5,138 nucleotides of DNA from an uncultured Coriobacteriales bacterium (GCA_934662525.1 CAKUKJ010000205.1:1-5138), one strand, 5' to 3'; shown: positions 1-5,138, numbered from the stretch's first letter. A program made the numbers and translations. The notes: generated from the letters alone by a model not told the origin.

Positions 1-56
1 CTCTCCGCCATCGCAATATGGGAAGCAAGTCGTTAAACGAGTGGAACCCATCTATA

Positions 57-98
57 ACAGGCCCGACATGCCACGCAACACCGGCGCGCCGGGCCTGT
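57..98. repeat. Inverted repeat downstream of the zinc-ribbon gene
   Basis: ACAGGCCCG at 57-65 is the exact reverse complement of CGGGCCTGT at 90-98, giving a 9-bp stem. The 24-nt loop itself includes most of a GC palindrome, CCGGCGCGCCGG at 81-92. It lies 38 bp past the stop of the minus-strand zinc-ribbon gene, where a transcription end would be expected. Neither side carries a T-run, so it is not a canonical intrinsic terminator. It could be an RNA-stabilising hairpin, a factor-dependent stop, or chance in GC-rich DNA. The rest of 1-136 shows no supported gene. Confidence 0.35.
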
Positions 99-136
99 CT
101 GCCAACGAGGCTCTCGAGTCAAGTCCAAGAGCTTCA

Positions 137-364
137 TTAAGCCTGCAAGAACCACTCGATGTGGCCGCAACGCTTGCAGATAAAGATTGCTGCGCTGCGG
201 TTGGCCCAGTCGAGGTCGAGAAAGGTAAGGCCAGCCGTGTTAAGCTGAGCTTCCGAGCGATCGAACTCTGTGCCTCCGCAATGCGAACACGTGACCTGGC
301 GCCCTGCGATGTCGTATGACCAGTTCTCGTCCATCTCTCGCTTAAAACTCGAAAAGAAACCCAT
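137..364 (-). CDS. Small zinc-ribbon protein (two CxxC motifs)
   Basis: A 75-aa protein with two cysteine pairs: CSHC at residues 26-29 and CKRC at 63-66, each followed by glycine (CGG, CGH). This is the usual layout of a four-cysteine zinc ribbon with a hydrophobic beta-strand linker between the knuckles. The second knuckle and aromatic tail (CKRCGHIEWFL) resemble small proteins annotated as Zn-ribbon nucleic-acid-binding proteins, but binding to DNA, RNA or protein cannot be read from the sequence. No signal peptide or membrane segment is seen, so it is probably cytosolic. The ATG at 364 is chosen because AGAAGGGGGA (371-380 on the complement) sits 6 nt upstream; a second Met at residue 11 has no comparable site. 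The gene lies 45 bp behind the VanZ-RDD gene on the same strand, so co-transcription is likely. A plus-strand reading frame over the same bases is regarded as its shadow. Confidence 0.8.
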   Translation of the reverse strand: MGFFSSFKREMDENWSYDIAGRQVTCSHCGGTEFDRSEAQLNTAGLTFLDLDWANRSAAIFICKRCGHIEWFLQA

Positions 365-409
365 GGCGCGTCCCCCTTCTCAAAAATGCAAGCTCAACGA
401 TGCCCCCAT

Positions 410-1444
410 TTATACCAAATCGTAGGGCATCTTGCGGGCGAGGGCATAGAAGACGGCGAGGATGGGGGCGGCAATAGGCAGAAACAGGCCCGCGCAGGCA
501 AGCGTCGCCAAGCGCAGGAGGTAGAAGAGGGTGCGCCGAGGCAACGAGCGAGCGCGGCCCTCGCAAGTCATGCGAACAAAGGAACCGCCCGGGGTCTGGC
601 CGGCACGCAACCAAGGAATGACGAGCTCAATCAATAGAAACACGACGATGAAGATCCAGTACGCCCAGCCATCGTTGCCCTCGATTCCGGCAACCCACGC
701 AGCTGCCGCGCTCATGCGGGCATGCGAGGCGGCCAGGGCCTGGGCAAGCACGCCGCTCAACAGGACGCCCGCGCACACGACGCCCCAGGCGGCCACAACG
801 AACGTCATGTCGAGGCAGAACGCGACGGTGCGGCGCACGAGGCCGGGGGATGCCTCGATCGCGCGGCCGTCCGCATCGTCGCGCCGGGTCGGCAGCAGCC
901 AATTGAGCACGGCGGCCATGCACCAACCGATGACGGTGCCGAGCGTGTTGCAGGCCAAGTCGTCGACATCGAAGGTGCGATATGAGTAGGGATAAATCCA
1001 AAACAGGCCGGTGAGCTGGGCAGTCTCCACAAAGAGCGACGCCAGGAACCCCAGGACGGTCGCCAGGATGATTCCCTTGCGAAGGCCGCGCCCCACAATG
1101 AAGCCGAACGGCACGAAGAACGCGACATTGGCTGCCAGCTGAAGAACCGCCGGCCTTCCGTCGCGGCGAATGTCATCGACAAACGCCCAGAAGTCGAGCT
1201 GGGGCGTCGTGCCATAGGTTATGCCCAGGCCGGAATCGCCCGAAGGCAGCGGGTAAAGCGTGAAGCAGACGAGTGAAAGCAGATACAGCACGCTGAGATA
1301 CGCCCCCACCGCCGACCACAGGCGAAGGCGGCCATCGCGGCGGTAGAGGATGGCAAGGACCGGCAGCGTGAGCACAAGGGATGCGACCGGCCACAAGCCC
1401 AGGGCGAGCGCGAACGGCTGGCTGAACCCCGCTAGGAAATGCAT
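410..1444 (-). CDS. VanZ-like/RDD two-domain membrane protein
   Basis: A 344-aa integral membrane protein. Residues about 10-185 look like a VanZ domain: hydrophobic segments near 12-34, 43-65, 100-118, 123-147 and 167-184, with conserved-looking features NVAFFVPFGF (106-115), ETAQLTG (140-146) and FDVDDLACNTLG (158-169). Residues about 198-335 look like an RDD domain: an LVRR..AFCLDM start (Arg 204/205, Asp 212), membrane segments near 207-235, 260-278 and 305-335, and GQTPGGSFVRM (282-292), matching the family's G-x-T-x-G-x loop. VanZ proteins are linked to low-level teicoplanin resistance and RDD proteins to transport or osmotic or ion stress, but neither biochemical role is settled and no substrate can be named. 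The ATG at 1444 has a strong GGAGGT site (1451-1456 on the complement) 6 nt upstream. It heads a probable operon with the zinc-ribbon gene and is divergent from putP. The call of family is firm, the function is not. Confidence 0.88.
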   Translation of the reverse strand: MHFLAGFSQPFALALGLWPVASLVLTLPVLAILYRRDGRLRLWSAVGAYLSVLYLLSLVCFTLYPLPSGDSGLGITYGTTPQLDFWAFVDDIRRDGRPAVLQLAANVAFFVPFGFIVGRGLRKGIILATVLGFLASLFVETAQLTGLFWIYPYSYRTFDVDDLACNTLGTVIGWCMAAVLNWLLPTRRDDADGRAIEASPGLVRRTVAFCLDMTFVVAAWGVVCAGVLLSGVLAQALAASHARMSAAAAWVAGIEGNDGWAYWIFIVVFLLIELVIPWLRAGQTPGGSFVRMTCEGRARSLPRRTLFYLLRLATLACAGLFLPIAAPILAVFYALARKMPYDLV

Positions 1445-1677
1445 ACGACGACCTCCGAAAAACTTTGCACCTCAAGCCGGGCGACCTGCTCGGCCTACGC
1501 GGCCCACGATAGCGCATGATCGAGGCCCGCAAGGAGCGCGGGCGCCGACGTGACGAAAGCGTTAGCAAGGTTAAGGCCGAGTGAAAGCCCCGGCGAACGA
1601 CAAGCCGCCCCGAAACCAACCGGGCGTAGAGAGTGGCAGCCCCGCGCACCCTCGTCCACCGCAGCCCAATGAGGCCT

Positions 1678-1706
1678 TTGACGGGCAATCGCAAACCGAT
1701 TAAGTT
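1678..1706 (+). promoter_or_regulatory. Candidate sigma70-type promoter for putP
   Basis: TTGACG at 1678-1683 matches the -35 consensus at five of six positions. It is followed after exactly 17 bp by TAAGTT at 1701-1706, which keeps the first, second and last bases of the -10 consensus. It would give a 5' leader of roughly 120 nt before the chosen putP start. A second possible -10, TATAGT at 1769-1774, lacks a good -35 partner. The assignment is inference from pattern only. Confidence 0.35.
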
Positions 1707-1711
1707 TGCGA
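1689..1711. promoter_or_regulatory. Perfect 8+7+8 dyad, candidate operator
   Basis: TCGCAAAC (1689-1696) and GTTTGCGA (1704-1711) are perfect reverse complements around a 7-nt AT-rich centre (CGATTAA). The half-site length, and the overlap with the candidate putP -10 and the edge of a candidate minus-strand promoter, are typical of a transcription-factor operator. No T-run follows, so a terminator is unlikely. The binding protein is unknown. Confidence 0.4.
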
Positions 1712-1715
1712 ACAG

Positions 1716-1745
1716 ATTAAAAGCCCACCAAACCGGAGGTCTTAA
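1716..1745 (-). promoter_or_regulatory. Candidate promoter for the VanZ-RDD operon
   Basis: On the minus strand, TTTAAT (1721-1716) matches five of six bases of the -10 consensus. TTAAGA (1745-1740) matches four of six of the -35, with an 18-bp spacer. Transcription would begin near 1709, leaving a leader of about 265 nt before the VanZ-RDD start, which is long. A closer TATCGT on the minus strand near 1511 has no good -35. Weak, pattern-only support. Confidence 0.22.
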
Positions 1746-1820
1746 GCCTGCTGAGCCGAAATGAGCGGTATAGTTTACCCATCTGCAAGTCGCTCCAACC
1801 CGTATCAACCAGAACCACCC

Positions 1821-1826
1821 GAAAGG
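1821..1826 (+). promoter_or_regulatory. Ribosome binding site deciding the putP start
   Basis: GAAAGG lies 6 nt before the ATG at 1833. The in-frame upstream ATG at 1761 has no purine-rich site at suitable spacing and would add 24 proline- and serine-rich residues not expected in PutP. Confidence 0.6.
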
Positions 1827-1832
1827 CCATGT

Positions 1833-3440
1833 ATGGAATCCGGAGACTTCCTCGTACTTCTGGCGATGATCATCTACTTCATCGTCGTGCTCACCATCGG
1901 CTTCGTCTACTCCAAGCGAGCCAACTCCTCCACCTCGGAGTACTTCCTGGGAGGCCGCAAGATCGGACCGTGGTTCACGGCACTTTCCGCCGAGGCGTCG
2001 GACATGAGCGGTTACCTGCTCATGGGCCTGCCGGGCCTGGCCTACTTCGCCGGCTTCTCGGAGGCCGGCTGGACGGCCATCGGCCTGGCCATCGGCACGT
2101 GGCTCAACTGGAAGATCGTGGCCCAGCGCCTGCGCCAGTATTCCGAGGCCACAGACTCCATCACCGTGTCGGGCTTCTACAACCGCCGCTTCAGGGACGA
2201 CAAGAACATCGTGGGCACCATCGCCGCCCTCATCACGATGATTTTCTTCTGCGTCTACGTGGGCAGCTGCTTCGTGACCGTGGGCAAGCTCTTCCACACC
2301 CTCTTCGGCGTGGACTACGCCACCATGATGGCGCTGGGCGCGTTCATCGTCTTCCTCTACACGATGGTGGGCGGCTACCTCTCCGTCGTGGCGACTGACT
2401 TCATGCAGGGCTGCCTCATGTTCTTCGTGCTCATCATGGTACTCGTGGGCTCCATCACTGCGGCCGGCGGCGTGGAGAACACCGCCGCGTTCCTGTCTGA
2501 CATCCCCGGGTTCATCTCCGCCACGATGGCCTCCACACCCGTGCTCGGCGCAGACGGCACCCAGCTCGTGGAGGCCGGCGCGCCCGTCTTCGGCGAGCCG
2601 GTGGAGTACGGCATCATCACCATCGTCTCCACGCTCTCCTGGGGCCTGGGCTATTTCGGCATGCCGCAGGTGCTCACACGCTTCCTCTCCATCCGCTCCC
2701 ATGAGGAGGTGCGCGCCTCGCGCATCATCGCCGTGGTGTGGGTCGTCATCTCGCTGTTCGCCGCCATCTGCATCGGCCTCATCGGCCGCGTCGTCATCCC
2801 CACCGAGTTCGGCACCGAGTCGAGCGCCGAGAACGTGCTCATCGTGCTGTCTCAGATGCTTTTGCCTGCGTTCATGTGCGGCCTTGCCGTGTCGGGCATC
2901 CTTGCCGCCTCGATGTCTTCGAGCTCGGCCTACCTGCTCATCGCCGGCTCCTCGGTGGCTGAGAACATCTTCCACGGCATTTTCAAGAAAGACGCCACCG
3001 AGCGCCAGGTCATGATCGTCGCCCGCATCACGCTCATCTGCGTGTTCCTGTTCGGCATCTGGGTGGCCTGGGACGAGAATTCCTCCATCTTCCGCGTCGT
3101 GTCCTACGCCTGGGCGGGCCTGGGCGCCGCGTTCGGCCCGCTCACGCTGTTCTCGCTCTACTGGAGGCGCACGACCAAGCAGGGCGCCATCGCCGGCATG
3201 CTCACCGGCGCCGTCGTCGTGCTCGTGTGGCACAACTTCGTGAAGCCCCTGGGCGGCGTCTTCGGCATCTACGAGCTGCTTCCGGCCTTCATCTGCGCCA
3301 GCCTGGCCATCTTCATCGTCTCGAAGCTCACCCCCGAGCCCTCGCAGGACGTGCTCGACGAGTTCGACCATTACAGAGACGCGAAGATGCCTGCCGACAA
3401 GACGACGGCAGAAACGGCGGCGGCAGCGGTTGAAGCATAG
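1833..3440 (+). CDS. putP: Sodium/proline symporter PutP
   Basis: A 535-aa member of the sodium:solute symporter (SSF) family that co-imports L-proline with Na+ across the cytoplasmic membrane. E. coli PutP has 502 residues. Family landmarks run in order: first helix at about 6-27; YFLGGRKIGPWFTALSAEASDMSG at about 36-60 holding the residues equivalent to E. coli Ala53, Asp55, Met56 and Ser57 (here 55, 57, 58, 59); LLMGLPG (62-68); WGLGYFGMPQVLTRFLS (270-286); SGILAASMSSSSAYLL (354-369); and SYAWAGLGAAFGPLTLFSLYWRR past residue 400. The second half of the sodium site keeps one Ser and has Ser363 where E. coli has Thr341. A loop near 232-258 is longer than in E. coli. The ATG at 1833 is preferred over one at 1761 because GAAAGG (1821-1826) lies 6 nt upstream and the protein then begins as PutP proteins do. 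It is monocistronic, ended by a terminator 27 bp downstream, and not next to a proline dehydrogenase gene. Proline specificity rests on close overall resemblance. Confidence 0.93.
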   Translation: MESGDFLVLLAMIIYFIVVLTIGFVYSKRANSSTSEYFLGGRKIGPWFTALSAEASDMSGYLLMGLPGLAYFAGFSEAGWTAIGLAIGTWLNWKIVAQRLRQYSEATDSITVSGFYNRRFRDDKNIVGTIAALITMIFFCVYVGSCFVTVGKLFHTLFGVDYATMMALGAFIVFLYTMVGGYLSVVATDFMQGCLMFFVLIMVLVGSITAAGGVENTAAFLSDIPGFISATMASTPVLGADGTQLVEAGAPVFGEPVEYGIITIVSTLSWGLGYFGMPQVLTRFLSIRSHEEVRASRIIAVVWVVISLFAAICIGLIGRVVIPTEFGTESSAENVLIVLSQMLLPAFMCGLAVSGILAASMSSSSAYLLIAGSSVAENIFHGIFKKDATERQVMIVARITLICVFLFGIWVAWDENSSIFRVVSYAWAGLGAAFGPLTLFSLYWRRTTKQGAIAGMLTGAVVVLVWHNFVKPLGGVFGIYELLPAFICASLAIFIVSKLTPEPSQDVLDEFDHYRDAKMPADKTTAETAAAAVEA

Positions 3441-3467
3441 ACGCACCGCTCTCCCTGCCGTCACCGC

Positions 3468-3519
3468 AAAGCGCACCGGAACCCAAGAAATCATTCTACG
3501 GGTTCCGGCGCGCTTTTTT
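3468..3519 (+). terminator. Intrinsic terminator of putP
   Basis: AAGCGCACCGGAACCC (3469-3484) pairs with GGGTTCCGGCGCGCTT (3500-3515) over 16 positions with a single A-C mismatch, and is followed by six T (3514-3519). The loop can fold further through AGAA (3486-3489) and TTCT (3494-3497). It lies just after the putP stop and between convergent genes. On the minus strand only three T follow the stem, so stopping transcription from the HTH gene would be weaker. Confidence 0.93.
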
Positions 3520-3562
3520 CTAACCCCTGGTTCCTGGTCGACCTTTGTCGTCCTTGATCGTT

Positions 3563-3823
3563 CTACTGGTGCGATGCCGCCTGCCTGCGGTAATTCTTGA
3601 TGCACGTGTTGATGCGGCGCATGAACTCGTCCACCTCGATGCCGAGCGCATCGGCATAGTCTGCAATCTCGCTGAGATGAAGGTCCCGCTTGGCGCCTTC
3701 GACCTTGCTGACATATGACTGGGGCTTGCCAATCGCCGCAGCAAGCTTCTGTTGGGTGATGCCGGCCTCCAGGCGCATGGACCTGAGCTCCCAGCCTATT
3801 TCCCTGTCCATCCCGTTGTCCAT
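3563..3823 (-). CDS. XRE-family helix-turn-helix regulator
   Basis: An 86-aa single-domain DNA-binding protein of the Cro/C1 (XRE) type. Numbered from the chosen start: helix 1 about 7-20 (REIGWELRSMRLEAG), helix 2 at 23-31 (TQQKLAAAI), turn and recognition helix at 33-43 (KPQSYVSKVEG), then helices around 50-60 and 63-72. PQSYVSKVE is highly typical of the recognition segment in this family. A basic tail (IKNYRRQ) follows; there is no effector domain, so it probably acts as a dimeric repressor or activator. Three ATGs are possible: 3844, 3823 and 3811. I chose 3823 because GCGGGG precedes it by about 8 nt and the extra residues of the 3844 form look non-conserved, but the evidence is thin. 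It follows the EamA gene on the same strand by 46 bp (25 bp with the longer start), suggesting one transcript. It may control that transporter through the repeat at 4835-4906, which is inference. Confidence 0.85.
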   Translation of the reverse strand: MDNGMDREIGWELRSMRLEAGITQQKLAAAIGKPQSYVSKVEGAKRDLHLSEIADYADALGIEVDEFMRRINTCIKNYRRQAASHQ

Positions 3824-3869
3824 ATACAATACCCCGCTATGCATCCTTGGGACAGCGCCTTCAGTTCAA

Positions 3870-4790
3870 TCAAGCCTCTCCCTGTTTGCGACTCTTCTTG
3901 CCAGGCAAAAGCTCGCTTACCATGATAGCAGCGAAAATGAGAACAAAGCCCGCGAGGAGGCGCACCGTCAGCTCCTCACCGGTCATGATGACAGAAAAAA
4001 CGACGCCAAAGACCGACTCCAAGCTGAGCAAAAGGGAAGCCTGCGCAGGAGGCACATGGGCCAGAGCAAGGTTCTGCGCGCCGAAAGCGAAGATGGATGC
4101 GAACAGCACGAGGAAGACCATCTGCCCGACGATGTCGGGCGTGAAGGTCGAAAGGGCAGGTGCCGGCTCGGTAAGGCCGCCCACGATAAGCCCGAGCACG
4201 CCCTCAGACAGAAACTGCAGGACGGTGAGACCCAGGGCGTCAAAACGCTGAGAGAACTTTGAGACCGCCACGATATGCAGGGCGAAGATAACCGCAGCCA
4301 CAAGCGTGAGTCCCTCGCCCAACCCCATGGTGAGGCCCTCGCCCGAGGAGCTCACCGACACGAGCCAGATGCCGCCCACGGCCAAAAGGGCGGCCCCCAG
4401 GTTGAAGAGCGTGGGCCGGCGGTGCGCCACGATCCACCAGACGAACGGCACGATGACGCAGTACGTCGCCGTGAGGAACGCGTTGATTCCAGGCGTCGTA
4501 TGCTGCAGACCCACCGTCTGGGTAAAGAAAGCTGCGAAGTCCAGGATGCCCAAGACGATGCCCATGCCCAGCACGCGCAGGTTGAAACCGCGCGTCACGC
4601 GCTTGTGGAGGATACCGAAGAGGATGATTCCCGCGCACGTAAAGCGAATGCCGAGCAACCATGCGGCAGGCAGCACCTCCACGACGTCCTTCATGAAGAC
4701 GAACGAGATACCCCACACCGCCGTTGCCGCAACGATGAGCAGCTTGTATGCCAACGAGGGCATGTTGTCGAGCGAAAGGCGTGCGGGCAT
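3870..4790 (-). CDS. EamA/DMT-family transporter (metabolite exporter)
   Basis: A 306-aa inner-membrane protein with two tandem EamA repeats and about ten predicted membrane helices, the standard size and fold of the 10-TMS drug/metabolite transporter superfamily. Repeat one spans about 15-146 and opens with AATAVWGISFVFMKD (21-35), the usual A-x-x-W-G-x-x-F motif; HTTPGINAFLTATYCVIVPF (97-116) is the conserved helix 3-4 region. Repeat two spans about 156-295 and contains HVPPAQASLLLSLESVFGVVFSVIMTGEELT (245-275), the typical A-x-x-x-x-LE-P/S-VF…GE signature. Family members export amino acids, thiols, nucleobases or drugs; the substrate cannot be read here. The start at 4790 is chosen over an ATG at 4835 because AAAGGAG lies 9 nt upstream, while the longer form has no ribosome site and would begin inside the 21-bp repeat arm. 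It is upstream of the HTH gene and downstream of metY but separated from metY by a terminator, so it probably has its own promoter. Confidence 0.9.
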   Translation of the reverse strand: MPARLSLDNMPSLAYKLLIVAATAVWGISFVFMKDVVEVLPAAWLLGIRFTCAGIILFGILHKRVTRGFNLRVLGMGIVLGILDFAAFFTQTVGLQHTTPGINAFLTATYCVIVPFVWWIVAHRRPTLFNLGAALLAVGGIWLVSVSSSGEGLTMGLGEGLTLVAAVIFALHIVAVSKFSQRFDALGLTVLQFLSEGVLGLIVGGLTEPAPALSTFTPDIVGQMVFLVLFASIFAFGAQNLALAHVPPAQASLLLSLESVFGVVFSVIMTGEELTVRLLAGFVLIFAAIMVSELLPGKKSRKQGEA

Positions 4791-4799
4791 GGGGCCAGG

Positions 4800-4806
4800 C
4801 TCCTTT
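4800..4806 (-). promoter_or_regulatory. Ribosome binding site deciding the EamA start
   Basis: AAAGGAG on the minus strand ends 9 nt before the ATG at 4790. It is a near-consensus site and rules against the upstream in-frame ATG at 4835. Confidence 0.75.
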
Positions 4807-4813
4807 GTATTGA

Positions 4814-4842
4814 ACGATAAAGGGCAAAACGGCATGCAATGT
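4814..4842 (-). promoter_or_regulatory. Candidate promoter of the EamA-HTH pair
   Basis: On the minus strand TATCGT (4819-4814) matches four of six -10 bases, and 17 bp upstream is ACATTG (4842-4837), a poor -35. The weak -35 lies inside the repeat arm at 4835-4855, which suits a promoter that depends on, or is blocked by, a protein bound there. Transcription would begin near 4807, giving a short leader before the start at 4790. Confidence 0.3.
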
Positions 4843-4906
4843 ACGTTAAATTGGATGAAATAAGGCCCCGGGAAGGCTCAATCTGTCCAATTTAACGTAC
4901 ATTGCA
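4835..4906. repeat. Perfect 21-bp inverted repeat, candidate paired operator
   Basis: Bases 4835-4855 (beginning TGCAATGTACG) are the exact reverse complement of 4886-4906 (ending CGTACATTGCA), with a 30-bp spacer. The arms are AT-rich against the GC-rich background. Each contains an imperfect dyad with CAAT at one end and ATTG at the other: CAATGTACGTTAAATTG at 4837-4853 and its mirror at 4888-4904, centres about 51 bp apart. It lies past the metY terminator and just upstream of the EamA gene. A long RNA hairpin is an alternative, but no T-run directly follows on either strand. A tiny MITE-like element is possible, but no flanking direct repeat is visible. Confidence 0.75.
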
Positions 4907-4908
4907 CG

Positions 4909-4944
4909 AAAAAGCCCGATTCCCAGCTGGTATGGGAATCGGGC
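4909..4944 (-). terminator. Intrinsic terminator of metY
   Basis: GCCCGATTCCCA (4914-4925) and TGGGAATCGGGC (4933-4944) form a perfect 12-bp stem with a 7-nt loop. Read on the minus strand the stem is followed by five T (4913-4909). It lies 50 bp after the metY stop and separates metY from the EamA gene. No T-run follows on the plus strand, so it acts in one direction. Confidence 0.93.
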
Positions 4945-4994
4945 CGAGTGCAATACGGCTGCGACAGCGCCTAAGAAGCTCCGGTCGCTCCCCC

Positions 4995-5138
4995 CTACTT
5001 CACGGCCTCGAAGCCGTGCTCGAGGTCGGCGATGATGTCGTCGATGTGCTCGGTGCCGATGGAGAGGCGGATGGTGTTGGGGTAGATGCCGCCGGCACGC
5101 AGCTCCTCCTCGGTGAGCTGGGAGTGCGTGGTGGAGGC
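4995..5138 (-). CDS. metY: O-acetylhomoserine sulfhydrylase-type PLP enzyme, C-terminal end
   Basis: Only the last 47 codons and the TAG stop are inside the window; the gene continues past the right edge. The visible protein begins [17 protein letters not shown] and ends [22 protein letters not shown], a following acidic L-x-x-x-G-I stretch, and [17 protein letters not shown] are the hallmark C-terminus of the Cys/Met-metabolism PLP-dependent family, and the THSQL form is most typical of O-acetylhomoserine sulfhydrylase (aminocarboxypropyltransferase), which makes homocysteine from O-acetylhomoserine and sulfide in the cytosol. The arginine of RLSIG (visible residue 24) corresponds to the family's substrate-carboxylate-binding Arg. 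Cystathionine gamma-synthase or gamma-lyase relatives share much of this end, so family is firm and the exact reaction is likely but not proven from 47 residues. Confidence 0.82.
   Translation of the reverse strand, partial: ASTTHSQLTEEELRAGGIYPNTIRLSIGTEHIDDIIADLEHGFEAVK

Larger units (their letters stand above)
1445..1832. other. Divergent intergenic region between the VanZ-RDD gene and putP
   Basis: A 388-bp stretch with no supported gene. It must hold the promoters for the minus-strand VanZ-RDD operon and for putP. Candidate promoter elements and a perfect dyad cluster at 1678-1745. A 6-bp GCCCGC/GCGGGC hairpin with a 7-nt loop lies at 1525-1543, inside the likely VanZ-RDD leader, without a T-run. 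An isolated GGAGG at 1735-1739 has no ATG, GTG or TTG codon at usable distance. No recognisable riboswitch or tRNA is seen. Small plus-strand frames crossing this stretch lack ribosome sites and protein-like character. Confidence 0.6.

Noticed and set aside
41..319. Plus-strand open frame over the zinc-ribbon gene (open from base 2)
   Set aside because: It has no ribosome site and no recognisable motifs, and lies opposite a gene with clear CxxC pairs and a good ribosome site.
531..989. Plus-strand open frames inside the VanZ-RDD gene
   Set aside because: They are antisense to a protein with clear domains, and their low-complexity Arg, Ala and Thr-rich composition suggests shadow frames.
1525..1543. 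6-bp hairpin as terminator or riboswitch in the VanZ-RDD leader
   Set aside because: The stem is short, there is no T-run and no known aptamer features; such hairpins are frequent by chance in GC-rich DNA.
1761..1832. Upstream ATG adding 24 residues to PutP
   Set aside because: There is no ribosome site at proper spacing, the extra residues are unlike PutP N-termini, and the ATG at 1833 has GAAAGG in place.
1173..3605. Minus-strand open frame of 810 codons running opposite putP
   Set aside because: It is antisense to a clearly conserved PutP. Its translation is dominated by His, Asp, Glu, Gly and Ala runs typical of the complement of GC-rich codons, and it also overlaps part of the VanZ-RDD and HTH genes.
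3690..4262. Plus-strand frames opposite the HTH and EamA genes
   Set aside because: They cross the ends of two convincing minus-strand genes and have charged, disordered composition without motifs.
4275..4863. Plus-strand frames opposite the N-terminal half of the EamA gene
   Set aside because: The reverse strand encodes a clean multi-helix DMT transporter with a near-consensus ribosome site; these frames are its complement.
4835..4906. The 72-bp inverted repeat as a miniature transposable element
   Set aside because: It is very short for a MITE and no flanking target duplication is visible; a regulatory role fits its position better, though copy-number data could reopen this.

Overview
The window is a GC-rich bacterial chromosome segment with compact genes. 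Gene content and protein style (a PutP symporter close to the E. coli form, a VanZ-RDD membrane protein, an O-acetylhomoserine sulfhydrylase-type MetY C-terminus) fit a high-GC actinobacterium, perhaps Coriobacteriia such as the Eggerthellaceae. That placement is an impression from sequence character, not a search result. It reads mostly as ordinary chromosomal housekeeping and transport sequence. No rRNA, tRNA, CRISPR array, transposase or phage gene is visible.

Layout. Bases 1-136 hold no supported gene, only an inverted repeat downstream of the first gene. Two minus-strand genes follow in a probable operon, transcribed right to left: a 344-aa membrane protein with an N-terminal VanZ-like and a C-terminal RDD domain (410-1444), then a 75-aa double-CxxC zinc-ribbon protein (137-364). 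A 388-bp divergent intergenic region (1445-1832) carries promoter-like elements and a 23-bp perfect dyad. The plus-strand sodium/proline symporter gene putP (1833-3440) ends at a strong intrinsic terminator (3468-3519). Convergent to it lies a minus-strand pair: a ten-helix EamA/DMT-family exporter (3870-4790) followed by a small XRE-type helix-turn-helix regulator (3563-3823). At the right edge is the last 47 codons of a MetY-type PLP enzyme (4995-5138, minus), closed by its own intrinsic terminator (4909-4944).

How the parts may work together. PutP imports proline with sodium. The EamA protein probably exports a small metabolite, and the HTH protein behind it is a natural candidate for its regulator. 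The most notable non-coding signal is a perfect 21-bp inverted repeat with a 30-bp spacer (4835-4906). It lies between the metY terminator and the EamA start, and one arm overlaps the most plausible -35 element of the EamA gene. Each arm is itself an imperfect dyad, and the two centres lie about 51 bp (close to five helical turns) apart, so it looks like a paired operator, possibly a looping one. I did not find a convincing new multi-gene system; this paired operator with the transporter-regulator pair is the best lead.
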